A DNA stretch of 64,000 bases. Origin: Imbricaverruca yamaguchii. Its lineage: Eukaryota; Arthropoda; Thecostraca; Neoverrucidae. Location: NCBI GenBank assembly GCA_034440575.1, contig JAOTOL010001636.1, positions 2,351,001-2,415,000 of the forward strand, written 5' to 3'. Below are positions 1 to 10,684 of the stretch, in pieces (the stretch's first letter is position 1; each line of letters begins with the position of its first letter). A program made the position numbers and the translations under genes. Below the pieces are notes generated by a model that did no database searches, was not told where the DNA came from, and saw only the letters and a program-made list of their open reading frames with translations.

Positions 1-300
1 GACGGGGGTAGTGATCGGCACACTGTACTTCGGTGACACATCTGTACCTGAATGTTGACTGGGTAGTGATCGGACACATCTGTACCTGAATGTTGACTGG
101 GTAGTGATCGGACACATCTGTACCTGAATGTTGACTGGGTAGTGATCGGACACATCTGTACCTGAATGCTGACGGGGTAGTGGTCGGAGACATCTGTACC
201 TGAATGCTGACGGGGTAGTGATCGGATACGTCTGTAGCTGAATGCTGACGAGGTAGTGGTCGGACACATCTGTACCTGAATGCTGACGGGGTAGTGGTCG
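1..300. repeat. 38-bp minisatellite derived from DNase exon 5
   Basis: Copies of gtagtg(a/g)tcgg recur at 63, 101, 139, 177, 215, 253 and 291, an exact 38-bp spacing, with a further diverged copy at the left edge. On the minus strand each unit contains the exon-5 coding bases for SDHYPVSIQ followed by gtacag. The copy at 276-300 is the one joined to the intact exon. The unit is not a multiple of three, so the frame rotates, yet the minus strand stays open to the window edge. Confidence 0.95.
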
Positions 301-411
301 GAGACGTCCTCCATCAGTGCGAGGGTGACATTCCACTTCTCGTCGTAGCGGAACGGCCCGGCACTTCCGTCTATCACAGCGTTAGCCAGGCTGTCCCCCT
401 TCATCACGATC
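276..411 (-). CDS. DNase I-like exon 5 (C-terminal catalytic exon)
   Basis: The acceptor AG is at 413-412 and the single leading G completes the Arg codon started in exon 4. The frame reads RIVMKGDSLANAV...FRYDEKWNVTLALMEDV then SDHYPVSIQ. The Asp of the AYDR motif just precedes the junction, and the His of SDHYPV is the second catalytic histidine of the family. CAG|gtacag at 276/275 could be a donor to a short last exon. Alternatively the frame runs on through the repeat, since no in-frame stop occurs before the window edge. The 3' boundary is therefore provisional. Confidence 0.88.
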
Positions 412-587
412 CTGTCGACATGGCGTACCCGTCAGACATGGTGCATCCGGAGGCAGACGAGCAAACATGGAAATCGTCCCTCCTAACTGTGCGCCTCAAA
501 GCGTATTATAATATGTATTGATGCCGATGTTCTTAAGGCATCAGTATGGGCATAATAGCATATAGCGAGCATAGGTATAATGGTGCT

Positions 588-1676
588 TCAGAGTAAATTA
601 GGGGATACCTTCCCCTTTTGCCAAACCGGACAGACATTTGATGTCGTCGGGTGGTGGGATGTATGGCAGTTATGACAGCGGGAAGGATTGGTCCAGGTAG
701 AGCATCGATAGGGTGGTTCGCCGAATTTGGGGCATCGGACTGATTGACGGCATGGTTCACTGCCATGGCCGAAACACTGGTGATCAAAACATTGGAATGG
801 ATTTGGAGTGAAGACGCGGACTTCGTACATAATGCGGCCCGCGAGGAGGGTCCTGGAAAGGGTGCTGGAGTTAAAGGTAGGGACTAGGAGACCGTGTCAC
901 GTTTCTGGTCGTCTTCGAAGGAGGTGATGCGGCGGACGTGGGTGACCCCCTCCGGCCTGAGCTGCGCTTGGATATCTGCTTCAGACATGAAGCGGGGCTC
1001 AGGCACGAAGGTGGTGCCCTTGGTGATGTTGCGATTAGAGTAGAGAGCGATTGTGACGCATTTACCACAAAATGTGGTGGTGCAGAGGAGGGATTTAGTC
1101 TGGGCTCTGGTTTGTGTTTGATGAGCCTTTCATTGGCTGATGTTTCGATGTCAGGATTGGCTAAGAAGCAGATGACGAGGAGCTGTTTAGTTGGCCAGAA
1201 AACGTGGGCACAACGGAAGGAAACGATTTCCTCGACAGGCTGCATGGATACGTAAGAACACTGTCGAGGTAGGGCTCGGTGGATTGGAATGGGTCAGACT
1301 GGGAGGGTATGTTATAGTTCGAGCATGGGTTAGCGGCGTGAAGAGTGATTGTCTGGTCCGGATCGTGAGACGTGGTCGTGGTCTTGGGACGAGCTGGGAT
1401 CGGCGAGGCACAAAGGGCCTCCATAGTGTCATTCGAGAGAACAGTTCGGCGCGGGTCATCAACGGTTGTACCATGTGAGGGAGCATGAGGGGCAAGGTCC
1501 GTGGTCGCGAAATGGTCGTCAGGTATGGTCAAAGGTGGAAATTCGGATTCTGAGTCCGGTGGGTAACTAGGAGCGAAATCATTTTTTTGCCCGTTTCCCA
1601 TCGCGGGGGAAATGCCCTGCCTGACAAAATCTTCATAAACACAAAGAAAACACAAACGCCAGGAACGAAAGTACAA
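588..1676 (-). mobile_element. Degenerate non-LTR retrotransposon (LINE) ORF1 remnant
   Basis: On the minus strand, 588-830 reads YEVRVFTPNPFQCFDHQCFGHG followed by further Cys/His clusters (CHNCHTSHHPTTSNVCPVWQK), the retroviral-type zinc knuckles of Jockey/I-group LINE ORF1 proteins. Upstream, at about 895-1000, another frame reads EADIQAQLRPEGVTHVRRI, the conserved block that precedes the knuckles in such proteins. The N-terminal part at 1161-1676 is Ser/Thr/Pro-rich low complexity. At least two frame changes separate these pieces, so it is a dead copy. It lies in DNase intron 4 in the same orientation as the gene. No ORF2 is seen nearby. Confidence 0.75.
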
Positions 1677-2167
1677 TGAAGATGCAAACTACGTGGGGTG
1701 ACGTGTGCCCCAACCGAAAATAAATGTGCAAAGAGGAAGAGCGACGGGCCCGTGAAACCCCACTAAAGTGAGAAATATAAAGTTGCGTATTAGCAGCCGA
1801 TGAGGCCAATCGGTAGACCGGAGTGATATCAAGCTTTGGCAGCCGGTAGTATGCTCCCGAATAGTACGAATCGCTACATGTACCATCAGACCTGCGTGTT
1901 GTGAATTTGGCCCGCCTACCACCGTGTGGCGATGTTGGCTGTTTCAGAACCTGGTACCCTAGAACTGTTCTATTCAATGTGCGCGGATTGCATGCGTACC
2001 AAGCCCGTACTCGCGGTAATCATCTCACTTCCAGTAACTGAATTGTAGTATCGTCCAAAACACATCAAGTCAAGCAGAACTATTTCAGGTCACAGGTATG
2101 AGAACGGCCGATCCGTGGTAGTTTGATCGCGACTTGCCAAGAGTGAGCGGACCTGTGACTTGTGAAC

Positions 2168-2355
2168 TTGGGGCGGGGATGGCCGAGTGATTAAGGTGTC
2201 GGGCTATGGGTACCAAAGGCCCCGGGTTCGACTCTAGCGCCACTCAGGACATTTCCCAATCCCGCGGCCCGCCGACGAAACAGTGTGGGCGGCGCTATTA
2301 GCCGTGAATGTCCATAAAGTGTGTCGTGAACCAACCGATAAACAAACAACAAAAA
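2168..2355 (+). mobile_element. tRNA-derived SINE with 11-bp target-site duplication
   Basis: The head is tRNA-like: an A box (gatggccgagtgattaagg) at about 2178-2196 and a B box (gggttcgactc) at 2225-2235, with spacing like a Leu or Ser tRNA. A unique 3' body follows, ending in an A-rich tail (aaacaaacaacaaaaa). The direct repeat gacttgtgaac flanks it exactly at 2157-2167 and 2356-2366. The perfect duplication shows a complete and fairly recent insertion. It sits in DNase intron 4, 38 bp beyond the exon 4 donor. Confidence 0.9.
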
Positions 2356-2393
2356 GACTTGTGAACCTGCCATCCGCCGCTCCTGCCACCTAC

Positions 2394-2664
2394 CGGTCGT
2401 AGGCGCAGTTAGTGCTCGACACGGTGGTGTCCGTGTAGTCGGCGATGGCCCAGACGACGTCCGCGCGGTTCTTGAGCCGGTTGCGCGCCCACTCGGTCTG
2501 GGTGACGTACGTACAGCCGCCGTTGAAGTCGCCCAGCAGGATGACGTCGGCGGCACCCCAGTCCCGGCCGATGTAGTCGAGCACGTCCGACAGCGCGTCT
2601 ATCTCCGTCTCGGCCGACCTGGGCTTCGTGTGCACGCCCGCCAGCGTGAACTCGCTCAGGTACC
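2394..2664 (-). CDS. DNase I-like exon 4 (catalytic His, GDFN, AYDR)
   Basis: The acceptor is gcgcag|GG at 2665/2664; the two leading bases complete the codon split in exon 3. The exon reads YLSEFTLAGVHTKPRSAETE, then LSDVLDYIGRDWGAADVILL, GDFNGGCTYVTQTEW and SSTNCAYD. GVH carries the catalytic His. GDFN carries the conserved Asp/Asn pair. The two Cys residues match the structural disulphide of vertebrate DNase I. The donor is GACCG|gtaggt at 2394/2393 (phase 2). The 271-bp length agrees with phases 1 in and 2 out. Confidence 0.95.
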
Positions 2665-2816
2665 CTGCGCAATGTTGTCGAGTGTCGGCGGTCGATTCGG
2701 CCGCACCCACCCGGCCATGCCGTCACGCTCCCGTCTCTGCCTATTCGCAGTTATATTAGCAGTGCCTTCATGTACGTGCTGTGTGGCTCCGATTTTCTCC
2801 ACCTTCTCAGCGTTGT

Positions 2817-2875
2817 CAGTTAGTTATGTGGGTTTTAGGGCGCATCAACTGCAGTGGTTATACAGCGCCCATCCG
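2817..2875 (-). mobile_element. Micro-retroposon copy a (59 bp)
   Basis: Flanked by the perfect 12-bp duplication tctcagcgttgt at 2805-2816 and 2876-2887. On the minus strand the element has GGGCGC...GCGCCC, able to form a stem, followed by taaaacccacataactaac. The same pattern recurs at 7733, 11698, 39228, 42670, 47189 and 51232. It most likely is the 3' end of a LINE or SINE inserted with extreme 5' truncation. Confidence 0.8.
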
Positions 2876-2887
2876 TCTCAGCGTTGT

Positions 2888-4162
2888 TGATATTTGTGGA
2901 TAATACAGCGTTGGGATTTTGGACCCAAGTCCAAAGCAAACTTGACGTTATGTGCGTGGCGCATGATATACATCCTAGATCGAAAATGTATTGTGTACCT
3001 TCCCCTAAGTCTGAGGCAAGCTCTTCACCAGTTGGGCGGTCATGGGCCGGATAGAGCTTAATAAGCAATTGCAGCCTCCATGCTTTCGAAATACATATAC
3101 AAGTTCTACACCAAGACGTTCATTGCATGCAAAAGTAGTACTCTTTTGTTTTAAATTTCGATTTCGAACATCCTCAATGCCCTTCAGCGTAAACACAATG
3201 ATGTGTAATGACTAGGCATAAATACCAGTCACGGTATTCAATGGTCAGCAAACAAAGGATTGTTCACCCATGCGTGGAAGCAGTGTCACACATGTTTAAC
3301 AGACATCTTTGCAGTGAAAGTACTTCCAATAATGTACCAAAAATGCACAACTTCCTGGATAAAAATTAACGTCTCAGTACGACACAATATCTTCCATTAA
3401 AAAATGGAACAACATCCTTCTCACACAACGCTTACCTTCCTCCAGCACAATACTTTCCCCCAGATTTAATCTACACTGCCAACGGATGCCGCGTGTCTAG
3501 GATGTTTTTTTTGCAGGCTATACTTTAGAATTTATGCAATAGAAATGATAGAGAATGAGCAAACACACATATCTTTCGGATAAGTATGTCTTGCTATAAA
3601 TTCTATGAAAACATTTTAACTGCTATTACATGGGTCTGATATGTTAAATTCAAATTTATGTACGAAAACTATTATGCTAACTACCTAAGATCAACTAATG
3701 TGGACGCCATTTATGCCTAACGCAAGGCCAAACCTGCAAAGCATTTCGTGCCCAGAACAAACAAAAAAACATTACCTAGGTATTAGGTAACTGCGGGAGG
3801 AGCAGGGCCCCCGGCAGGTGTGCCCTCTGTAAAAACAATTGTTCATGTGATGGGCATATCGAGTCAAATTAGGAAATATGATTTTAAATCAGAGTATTTC
3901 CAGGATTTTGGTATGCTGCGCGAGAAAATGTTCCCGATTTGGAAGGCCGAGGTGGGATGTGCCCTATACCTTTCACACTCAGCTGCGTAGTCACAGCTCA
4001 GCTTTTTGGGATGTGGGATTCGAGTAATATTTCGTATTTGTTCATGGAATTTCGAACACAATGTTCAATTTGTAGACGAAGTTGTCGTGTAAAATAATTA
4101 TATAATTATCTGTAAAGCTATGCCAATATCAGCAATGTACCCAGGTGATGTGACCAGCGTGA
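2888..4162. other. DNase intron 3, unique AT-rich part
   Basis: No coding signature, RNA gene or clear repeat is seen here. Short open frames show no recognisable similarity or codon bias. Confidence 0.6.
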
Positions 4163-5535
4163 GTCACAAGGTGCCGGTCCCCATCACTCTAGCGTGCACC
4201 ACAGGGTGGAGGTGTCCATTACTCTAGCGTGCACCACAGGGTGGAGGTGTCCATTACTCTAGCGCGCACCACAGGGTGGAGGTGTCCATTACTCTAGCGC
4301 GCACCGCAGGGTGGAGGTGTCCATTACTCTAGCGTGCACCACAGGGTGGAGGTGTCCATTACACTAGCGTGCACCACAGGGTGGAGGTGTCCATTACTCT
4401 AGCGTGCACCTCAGGGTGGAGGTGTCCATTACACTAGCGTGACCACAGGGTGGAGGTGTCATGGCACAGGGTGGAGGTGTCCATTACTCTAGCGTGCACC
4501 ACAGGGTGGAGGTGTCCATTGCACTAGCGTGCACCTCAGGGTGGAGGTGTACATTACACTAGCGTGCACCACAGGGTGGAGGTGTCCATTACACTAGCGT
4601 GCACCACAGGGTGGAGGTGTCCATTACTCTAGCGCGCACCGCAGGGTGGAGGTGTCCATTACACTAGCGCGCACCACAGGGTGGAGGTGTCCATTACACT
4701 AGCGCGCACCACAGGGTGGAGGTGTCCATTACTCTAGCGTGCACCTCAGGGTGGAGGTGTCCATTACACTAGCGTGCACCACAGGGTGGAGGTGTCCATT
4801 ACACTAGCGTGCACCACAGGGTGGAGGTGTCCATTACACTAGCGTGCACCACAGGGTGGAGGTGTCCATTACTCTAGCGCGCACCACAGGGTGGAGGTGT
4901 CCATTACTCTAGCGTGCACCACAGGGTGGAGGTGTCCATTACACTAGCGTGTCCCACAGGGTGGAGGTGTCTATTACACTAGCGCGCACCACAGGGTGGC
5001 GGTGTCCATTACTCTAGCGCGCACCGCAGGGTGGAGGTGTCCATTACACTAGCGCGCACCACAGGGTGGAGGTGTCCATTACACTAGCGTGCACCACAGG
5101 GTGGAGGTGTCCATTACACTAGCGTGCACCACAGGGTGGAGGTGTCCATTACACTAGCGTGCACCTCAGGGTGGAGGTGTCCATTACACTAGCGTGCACC
5201 TCAGGGTGGAGGTGTCCATTACACTAGCGTGCACCTCAGGGTGGAGGTGTCCATTACACTAGCGTGCACCTCAGGGTGGAGGTGTCCATTACACTAGCGT
5301 GCACCTCAGGGTGGAGGTGTACATTACACTAGCGTGCACCACAGGGTGGAGGTACCTATCGCGACCAGCGTGCACCTCAAGGTGGAGGTGTACATTACAC
5401 TAGCGTGCACCTCAAGGTGGAGGTGTACATTACACTAGCGTGCACCACAGGGTGGAGGTACCTATCGCGACCAGCGTGCACCTCAGGGTGAAGGTGTCTA
5501 CTACGACCAGCTTGCACCACAGGGTACAGGTGCCT
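4163..5535. repeat. 35-bp minisatellite, about 38 copies
   Basis: The unit is typified by ccattactctagcgtgcacc followed by acagggtggaggtgt. Copies differ by a few substitutions (acac/actc, gcgc/gtgc, accac/accgc/acctc). One short deletion copy lies near 4441-4470 and diverged copies with extra segments lie at 5340-5535. It lies entirely within DNase intron 3. Confidence 0.97.
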
Positions 5536-7732
5536 ATTCGGTGACGTGGCCGACAGTTTATATCGAGGGTGGGATGAAGAAGGTTGACGATGGACGATGG
5601 TCCATCTAAATATTCGATTTTCGATTTGAAATGCTTGAGAAAACTCCAAGTGTTGTTCCCACGGATGAAAGAAACCGATTCAAGGGGTGTGAACTGTGAT
5701 TTCTCTCGATAAAGCTGTGACGGGTCGGATTCAGGACAGCATCCTGAAGTTCAAGACCGCAGCGTTTGTCACAAAGTATGGGGTGTCAATTCAGAATGCC
5801 ACCATATGTTTGTTTCGAGTGGGTGGTGGCAGTGCGAATTCAGGGCTGCTTCCAGGATTTTGTGTCACGGAGGTTGATATTTGGGTTCACGGGTGCTAGC
5901 AGAGACAATGGCGTACCTAAGATTTGCGTCAGGGAGGGGGGACAAACTGAGTTCAAGCGGCCCCACCTACCCCTTATTGAAAAAGTCCTGGATCTCGATC
6001 ACTTTTTTTAAAGGGACTTTTTTCTTTATAAAAACAATTAGTGACCAACTTAATTATCCTGTAAAGAGTACCCAAACTACCATCATCGTTTCTAAGTCGC
6101 AGGCTCCCTCCCGCCCTCCTTCTTGATGAAACATTTGTGTGGGATCGTTTGATAAGTCCTCCTATTCAAAGTTTTTTTTTCTGATATCGCTTGATAAGTC
6201 GGCTCATACCGCTGAAACTACGTGTGTACAAATGGCTTAAAATGTAAAATGTTCATATTTCATATTATATTTACATTTCGCATTCATTTTATTTCGCATT
6301 TTGGTTCAATCTCTTCTTCCCACAATTTCTGGTCGGAAAGCAATCGGGATACCACGCTGAGCTTTGATGAACCTCGTGGCTTTGCATAAACGCTCTCAGG
6401 TTGGCTACCGAATCGAGGCCGTTGTTCGGTGTTGTTTTGTGTGGACCTGTTGCGCTTGTCTTCCGTTTACTGATGGGCTTGAGCACTCCGGCGAATTTTT
6501 GTTACGGTTATAGCACGTTTATAGCACGTTTTTGGGACCCCGGCGCTTTTAAGGGCATTGTTGCCTTTTTGTGGGCCAGCAGTTTTCGAAAGGACCGATG
6601 CATTTTCGAAGGTCCCGATGTGTTTCTTCAGCTTTCCGGCGTGTCTTTTTGTTCATTTTCAGGACCATGTCGCTTTTTGCGGGCTCCAGCCTGCTTTTGA
6701 GGCCTTCATACTGTCATTGCATCCCCTGTGTGCTTTGAGCGCCTACGATATGGTTTGAGAGCTCCCGGTGTGCTTGTCATGTTAAAACCTTGCCGCTTTT
6801 TCAGAGACTTGGTGGGCTTTGGAAGGCTTTCCACGTGCCTAAAGACGTCTCGTCTCCTGGGCAATCATAATCTTCCTGGTCCCTTTACGTCCCGAGGGCC
6901 TTCCTTTGAGTCCAGGATGCCTCTCCTTCATATTATGGGTCTGTTGAGAACCTCGCCATATTGACTGGTCTCCCTAACATTTTGGACCTTCCTTTGCGCC
7001 CAAGGGTCCCCTGTGTCATATTGAGTCTCTTGTGCCGTCCTGGATCTCGTCATATTTCTTGGGGTCTACTTTTCCCCCTTTCCTCCAAGGGCCTCGCCTT
7101 GGATTTCGGGGTTCCTCCTATGTCATGTTATCTACATCCTGTATCGTCTTAGGAACATCGTCTTATTTCATGGGCATCCTGCCAGTTTTGAGGTCACTTC
7201 TTGGGCTCGAGACCTTATTCGTATCAGAATCCTCCTCTACCTTAAGATCTCTTTTCATTTCCCGTGGTCCTACTAGTACCTGTTCGCTTTGGGGGTCTCC
7301 CCCTTTATCCAGGGCTCTCCTATGTCGCATCTGGAGCGTCCGGTGCCGTTTTAGTGGGCTATTCTCACTTTCTGGCGACCCTAGCACATTTTGGAGCTTT
7401 CTCATTAGGGGCATCCTGTACCGCCGTAGAGACGTCAGCTCATTTCCTGGGGCACGACTACCCGCTTCGGAGTGTGCTCTTGAATCGTGGGACCTCCTAT
7501 CAAACTAGGGTGTTATGCGCCGACGCACGGGCCTCGTCTCGCTTGTTGGGATGCTTTCATGCCCGTCTTGGGGGCTTTCTGGGCCGGCTTAGCCGTTTGT
7601 GGAAAGGACCCCCCCAGACTTCAGGGGGAGCGACACTATCTGTTCGTCCCCCTGACTGATGGCTGGGGAAGGGGGAGTCGTCCCCGAACCACCACGCAAA
7701 ATTAATATGCAAAAATATGGATCTTCCTTGCA
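5536..7732. other. DNase intron 3, second part; 6.4-7.66 kb stop-poor and pyrimidine-rich
   Basis: 5536-6400 is unremarkable. From about 6400 to 7660 the plus strand is T/C-rich and unusually poor in stops, with recurring motifs such as ctcctatgtc (7117, 7317), catcctgta and cctcgtct. It looks like a very old, decayed tandem repeat. The frames change without splice-like borders and show no protein similarity I can recognise. Confidence 0.5.
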
Positions 7733-7779
7733 CGGGCAGCAGTCGATGCGCCCCTAAACCTCAATAACCAACCAACCAA
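7733..7779 (+). mobile_element. Micro-retroposon copy b (47 bp)
   Basis: Exact 10-bp duplications cttccttgca lie at 7723-7732 and 7780-7789. The insert reads cgggcagcagtcgatgcgcc followed by cctaaacctcaataaccaaccaaccaa, i.e. the family's GCGCCCC half-stem and an AACC-repeat tail. It is inserted 159 bp beyond the exon 3 donor. Confidence 0.82.
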
Positions 7780-7837
7780 CTTCCTTGCATGGATCTATAT
7801 ATGACGGTATGACGTCATAACGATGTTGCACACTCAC

Positions 7838-7938
7838 TGACGCCATCGGTGGCGAAGGTCACGATGTAAGGCTCCCTCTCGAATACATCAGTGGAATCCG
7901 GATACAGTTCGGCTCTCTGCAGACGTACCCGATCTGTC
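7838..7938 (-). CDS. DNase I-like exon 3 (REP glutamate)
   Basis: The acceptor is ccctcag|G at 7939/7938; the G completes the Arg codon begun in exon 2. The frame reads [20 protein letters not shown] followed by [16 protein letters not shown] holds the second metal-site/catalytic Glu of the DNase I family. The donor is GTCA|gtgagt at 7838/7837 (phase 1). The 101-bp length fits 1 + 99 + 1. This exon only emerges when splice phases are followed; its longest open frame is another frame. Confidence 0.92.
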
Positions 7939-8053
7939 CTGAGGGCGTGCATAAACACAGGTCAGGTCGCAATGAAACGGCATGAATGCCATCGGTTGGA
8001 AGCTCTGTTTGAGCAATAAGGACAATAGAATATCTGCACCATAGCTATGTGCA

Positions 8054-8235
<182 letters not shown>

Positions 8236-8365
8236 CGACAGGGCTATCCATATCGAAAACAGATTGTGACCAGAGGATAGTGGGATCGAGCGGAAGCGGT
8301 ACGCCGTGAAACAGCGCAAGGTCAACTGGCTATGAGTTCTCTGTATACGTAGGTAAACGTGTCAC

Positions 8366-8535
8366 CTGTAGATGTAGGCGTACTGCTCGAACGCATTTCT
8401 GCCGACCCTGGGCGACACGGTGACGTTGTAGGCGAGCCCGGAGGTCTGGCTCAGCTGGGACGTCAGGTTGTATATGGCCGTGTCCGACACGTCCACTATC
8501 TCCTGCACCAGCGTGATGTCGTACTCGGACAGAAT
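8366..8535 (-). CDS. DNase I-like exon 2 (VQE glutamate)
   Basis: The acceptor is cggcag|ATT at 8536/8535 (phase 0). The frame reads ILSEYDITLVQEIVDVSDTA and ends GRNAFEQYAYIY plus AG of the next Arg codon at the donor TACAG|gtgaca. VQE is the metal-coordinating Glu of DNase I. Aligned with vertebrate DNase I the exon 1/2 junction leaves no gap, which supports the start chosen. The 170-bp length gives phase 2. Confidence 0.94.
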
Positions 8536-10684
8536 CTGCCGCGTCAGCCGGCACACACCGTCCGTGACGCCACAGTATCCACATCCGTGCAGCGTGTCGA
8601 GACAGAGTGTGCGGAGCGAGACGATAGCAGTCGTGACGTCACAAATGCCAAATGGCTCGGTGAATCAGAACAGGGTATGCATTGCCAGGAAACAGCGTCA
8701 TCATCTAAATCTCTCCATGAGTGTTATTGAATGTCCTTTTTCCTGAATGAATGTAAAAACTGAGGTCTTTTTGTTAACTAAATTTTGGGTTATATGTTTG
8801 CTCGAGGTTGCATAGCAAAAAAGACAGTCATAAATTAAGGAGCGATATTTTAGACATACAGGCAGACAATGTGCATCTTGGCGTCAGTCTTACTAGACTT
8901 GAGCGTGAACAAGGCGCCATTGCACTCAGCACAGCCCTTCCTACGAGACGAGCACTGTGCAGTAATTACAGCAGAATAAAACGCCATTCAATGCGCTAGA
9001 CGAGCGGGAAGAGTAAGCGGGCCCCCTGTTATAGGCGTAGGACTGGGCACCATACCGCGGCAGATAACGTGTGGGTGGACCGCAGATGTGATCACTTGAC
9101 AAGCCGTGAAGGGACGCCTTGCCGCGGCCCGGAATTCTCGCGAAAGTGCTGCAATTGCAGAACGAGGTAAAACCTATTACGAGAATTCGATGATACTAGA
9201 TACAAAGGCATTTGTTTTTAAGATAGCAAGACTACATATTTCCATCTATCAAAATTGTATCTAAGATTAGGATAGCAAATTAAGATTACCAAGATAAGCA
9301 CTCCAATTTCGGTATGCGTGTATTGAGAGTCAATCCTCATCAACCAAAATCGGCTGCCATCTTGTTGAGATCAGACTCGCCTGCTGAAAATGTTGTGTGT
9401 GCATTCTTTAAAAAAATTACAAGACAACTCTTTTTAAAATTTCCCAAGACAGCTCTTTTTTATTACTAATTGAAGGCTTACTTCTCAAATAAATCTCTAG
9501 CAATGCGATTCGACGCAGACACAGGGATGAGTACCCAGACCGTCACGTCTCCCCTCCCCAGCCAACAATCTCCCTACCAACCCCGAACCCACAAATTCCA
9601 GCCATCCCAACACTACAACCAGAGGTTGAGATCCGGTGGGAGGGGGGGGGGGGTCAGGAACCTCCCTCAGATTCGGATCGGCCGTTCCGGAGGAACTAGC
9701 AAACTGGTGAAGCGCGCAACGTGTTATGAAAAGTGCAACAACAATGCAACGGCAATAGTAGGTAGATACCTAAAGGTTAATCGGGTTTACAAACGTTGAT
9801 AGTAGGTAGTTGCCTAGAGCTTAGTTGGTTTTCGAACGTCGATAGTAGGTAAGTGCCTAGTAGTTCTGAACACCAGTCGGGCTTTCCATAGTGTTCCGAA
9901 AATGCTAGGTGATGTTTTGCGTCGCCTTGTGGTTTAGGTGGCCCTTTACCATGCATCCTCATGGGCTATAATGTTATGTTTCTAAAAGCTATGAGACTGC
10001 ACTGTGCCTATGTATCACTCCGAATTGCTAAAATGTGATTCGTCTCTCAAGTTCCTAAAATTGGTAATTCCAAACTTATCCCATAACTTGCATAGATTTG
10101 AGAATGGGTGGCATGAGCATTATTGTAATAATTACCGAACTAATGGGTAGGATGCATACGCATTATTGAAATTTCTGATCGAAATAGCCTAAAGTACAAT
10201 GAAACGGTTCTGCTGCATGATATTTTCAGATCATGTATAGCATTTGCGTTTCGGCTACAAGCGAAAAAATTGCGCTCACATAAACCACAATATCTTGTCG
10301 AGCGAATCATTGCACTTACTTATTACATTGATACATAGGTCACCATCATCGTGTCAAAACAATAAACAAATAATGCTCGCAGTCCGTTATCTCCGCCGGA
10401 TCGCAGTTACCCACGTCATATCCAGCATTATGAAACATGCACTTCTAGGTCTCCTCGAGTGCTGTTTTGATCATTTCTTTGTACAAAAAAAAAGTTATCC
10501 AGTCGTTTTTGTTAACCAGTTTTGTTACAGTTCTATTGACCAAGTGCTGGTCATGGTGTTGAAAGTGGGCTTCATGTCACGAACGTGTATAAACCCATCA
10601 ATTCCTACCTCAGCGTTGTCGCGATTCGTACTAAGAATTTATATTATGAATGCCGTATTAACACAATAATTTGGAAGTTGATGG
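8536..10684. other. DNase intron 1, unique part
   Basis: No gene or clear mobile element is recognised. A short G run occurs at about 9641-9652, and two similar stretches around gatagtaggtag lie near 9755-9855. Confidence 0.5.

Noticed and set aside
2168..2243. Functional tRNA-Leu or tRNA-Ser gene
   Set aside because: A and B boxes are present, but the acceptor stem does not pair, and a SINE body, A-rich tail and target duplication follow.
4163..5535. CRISPR array
   Set aside because: Units are contiguous 35-bp repeats without unique spacers, in a eukaryotic intron.
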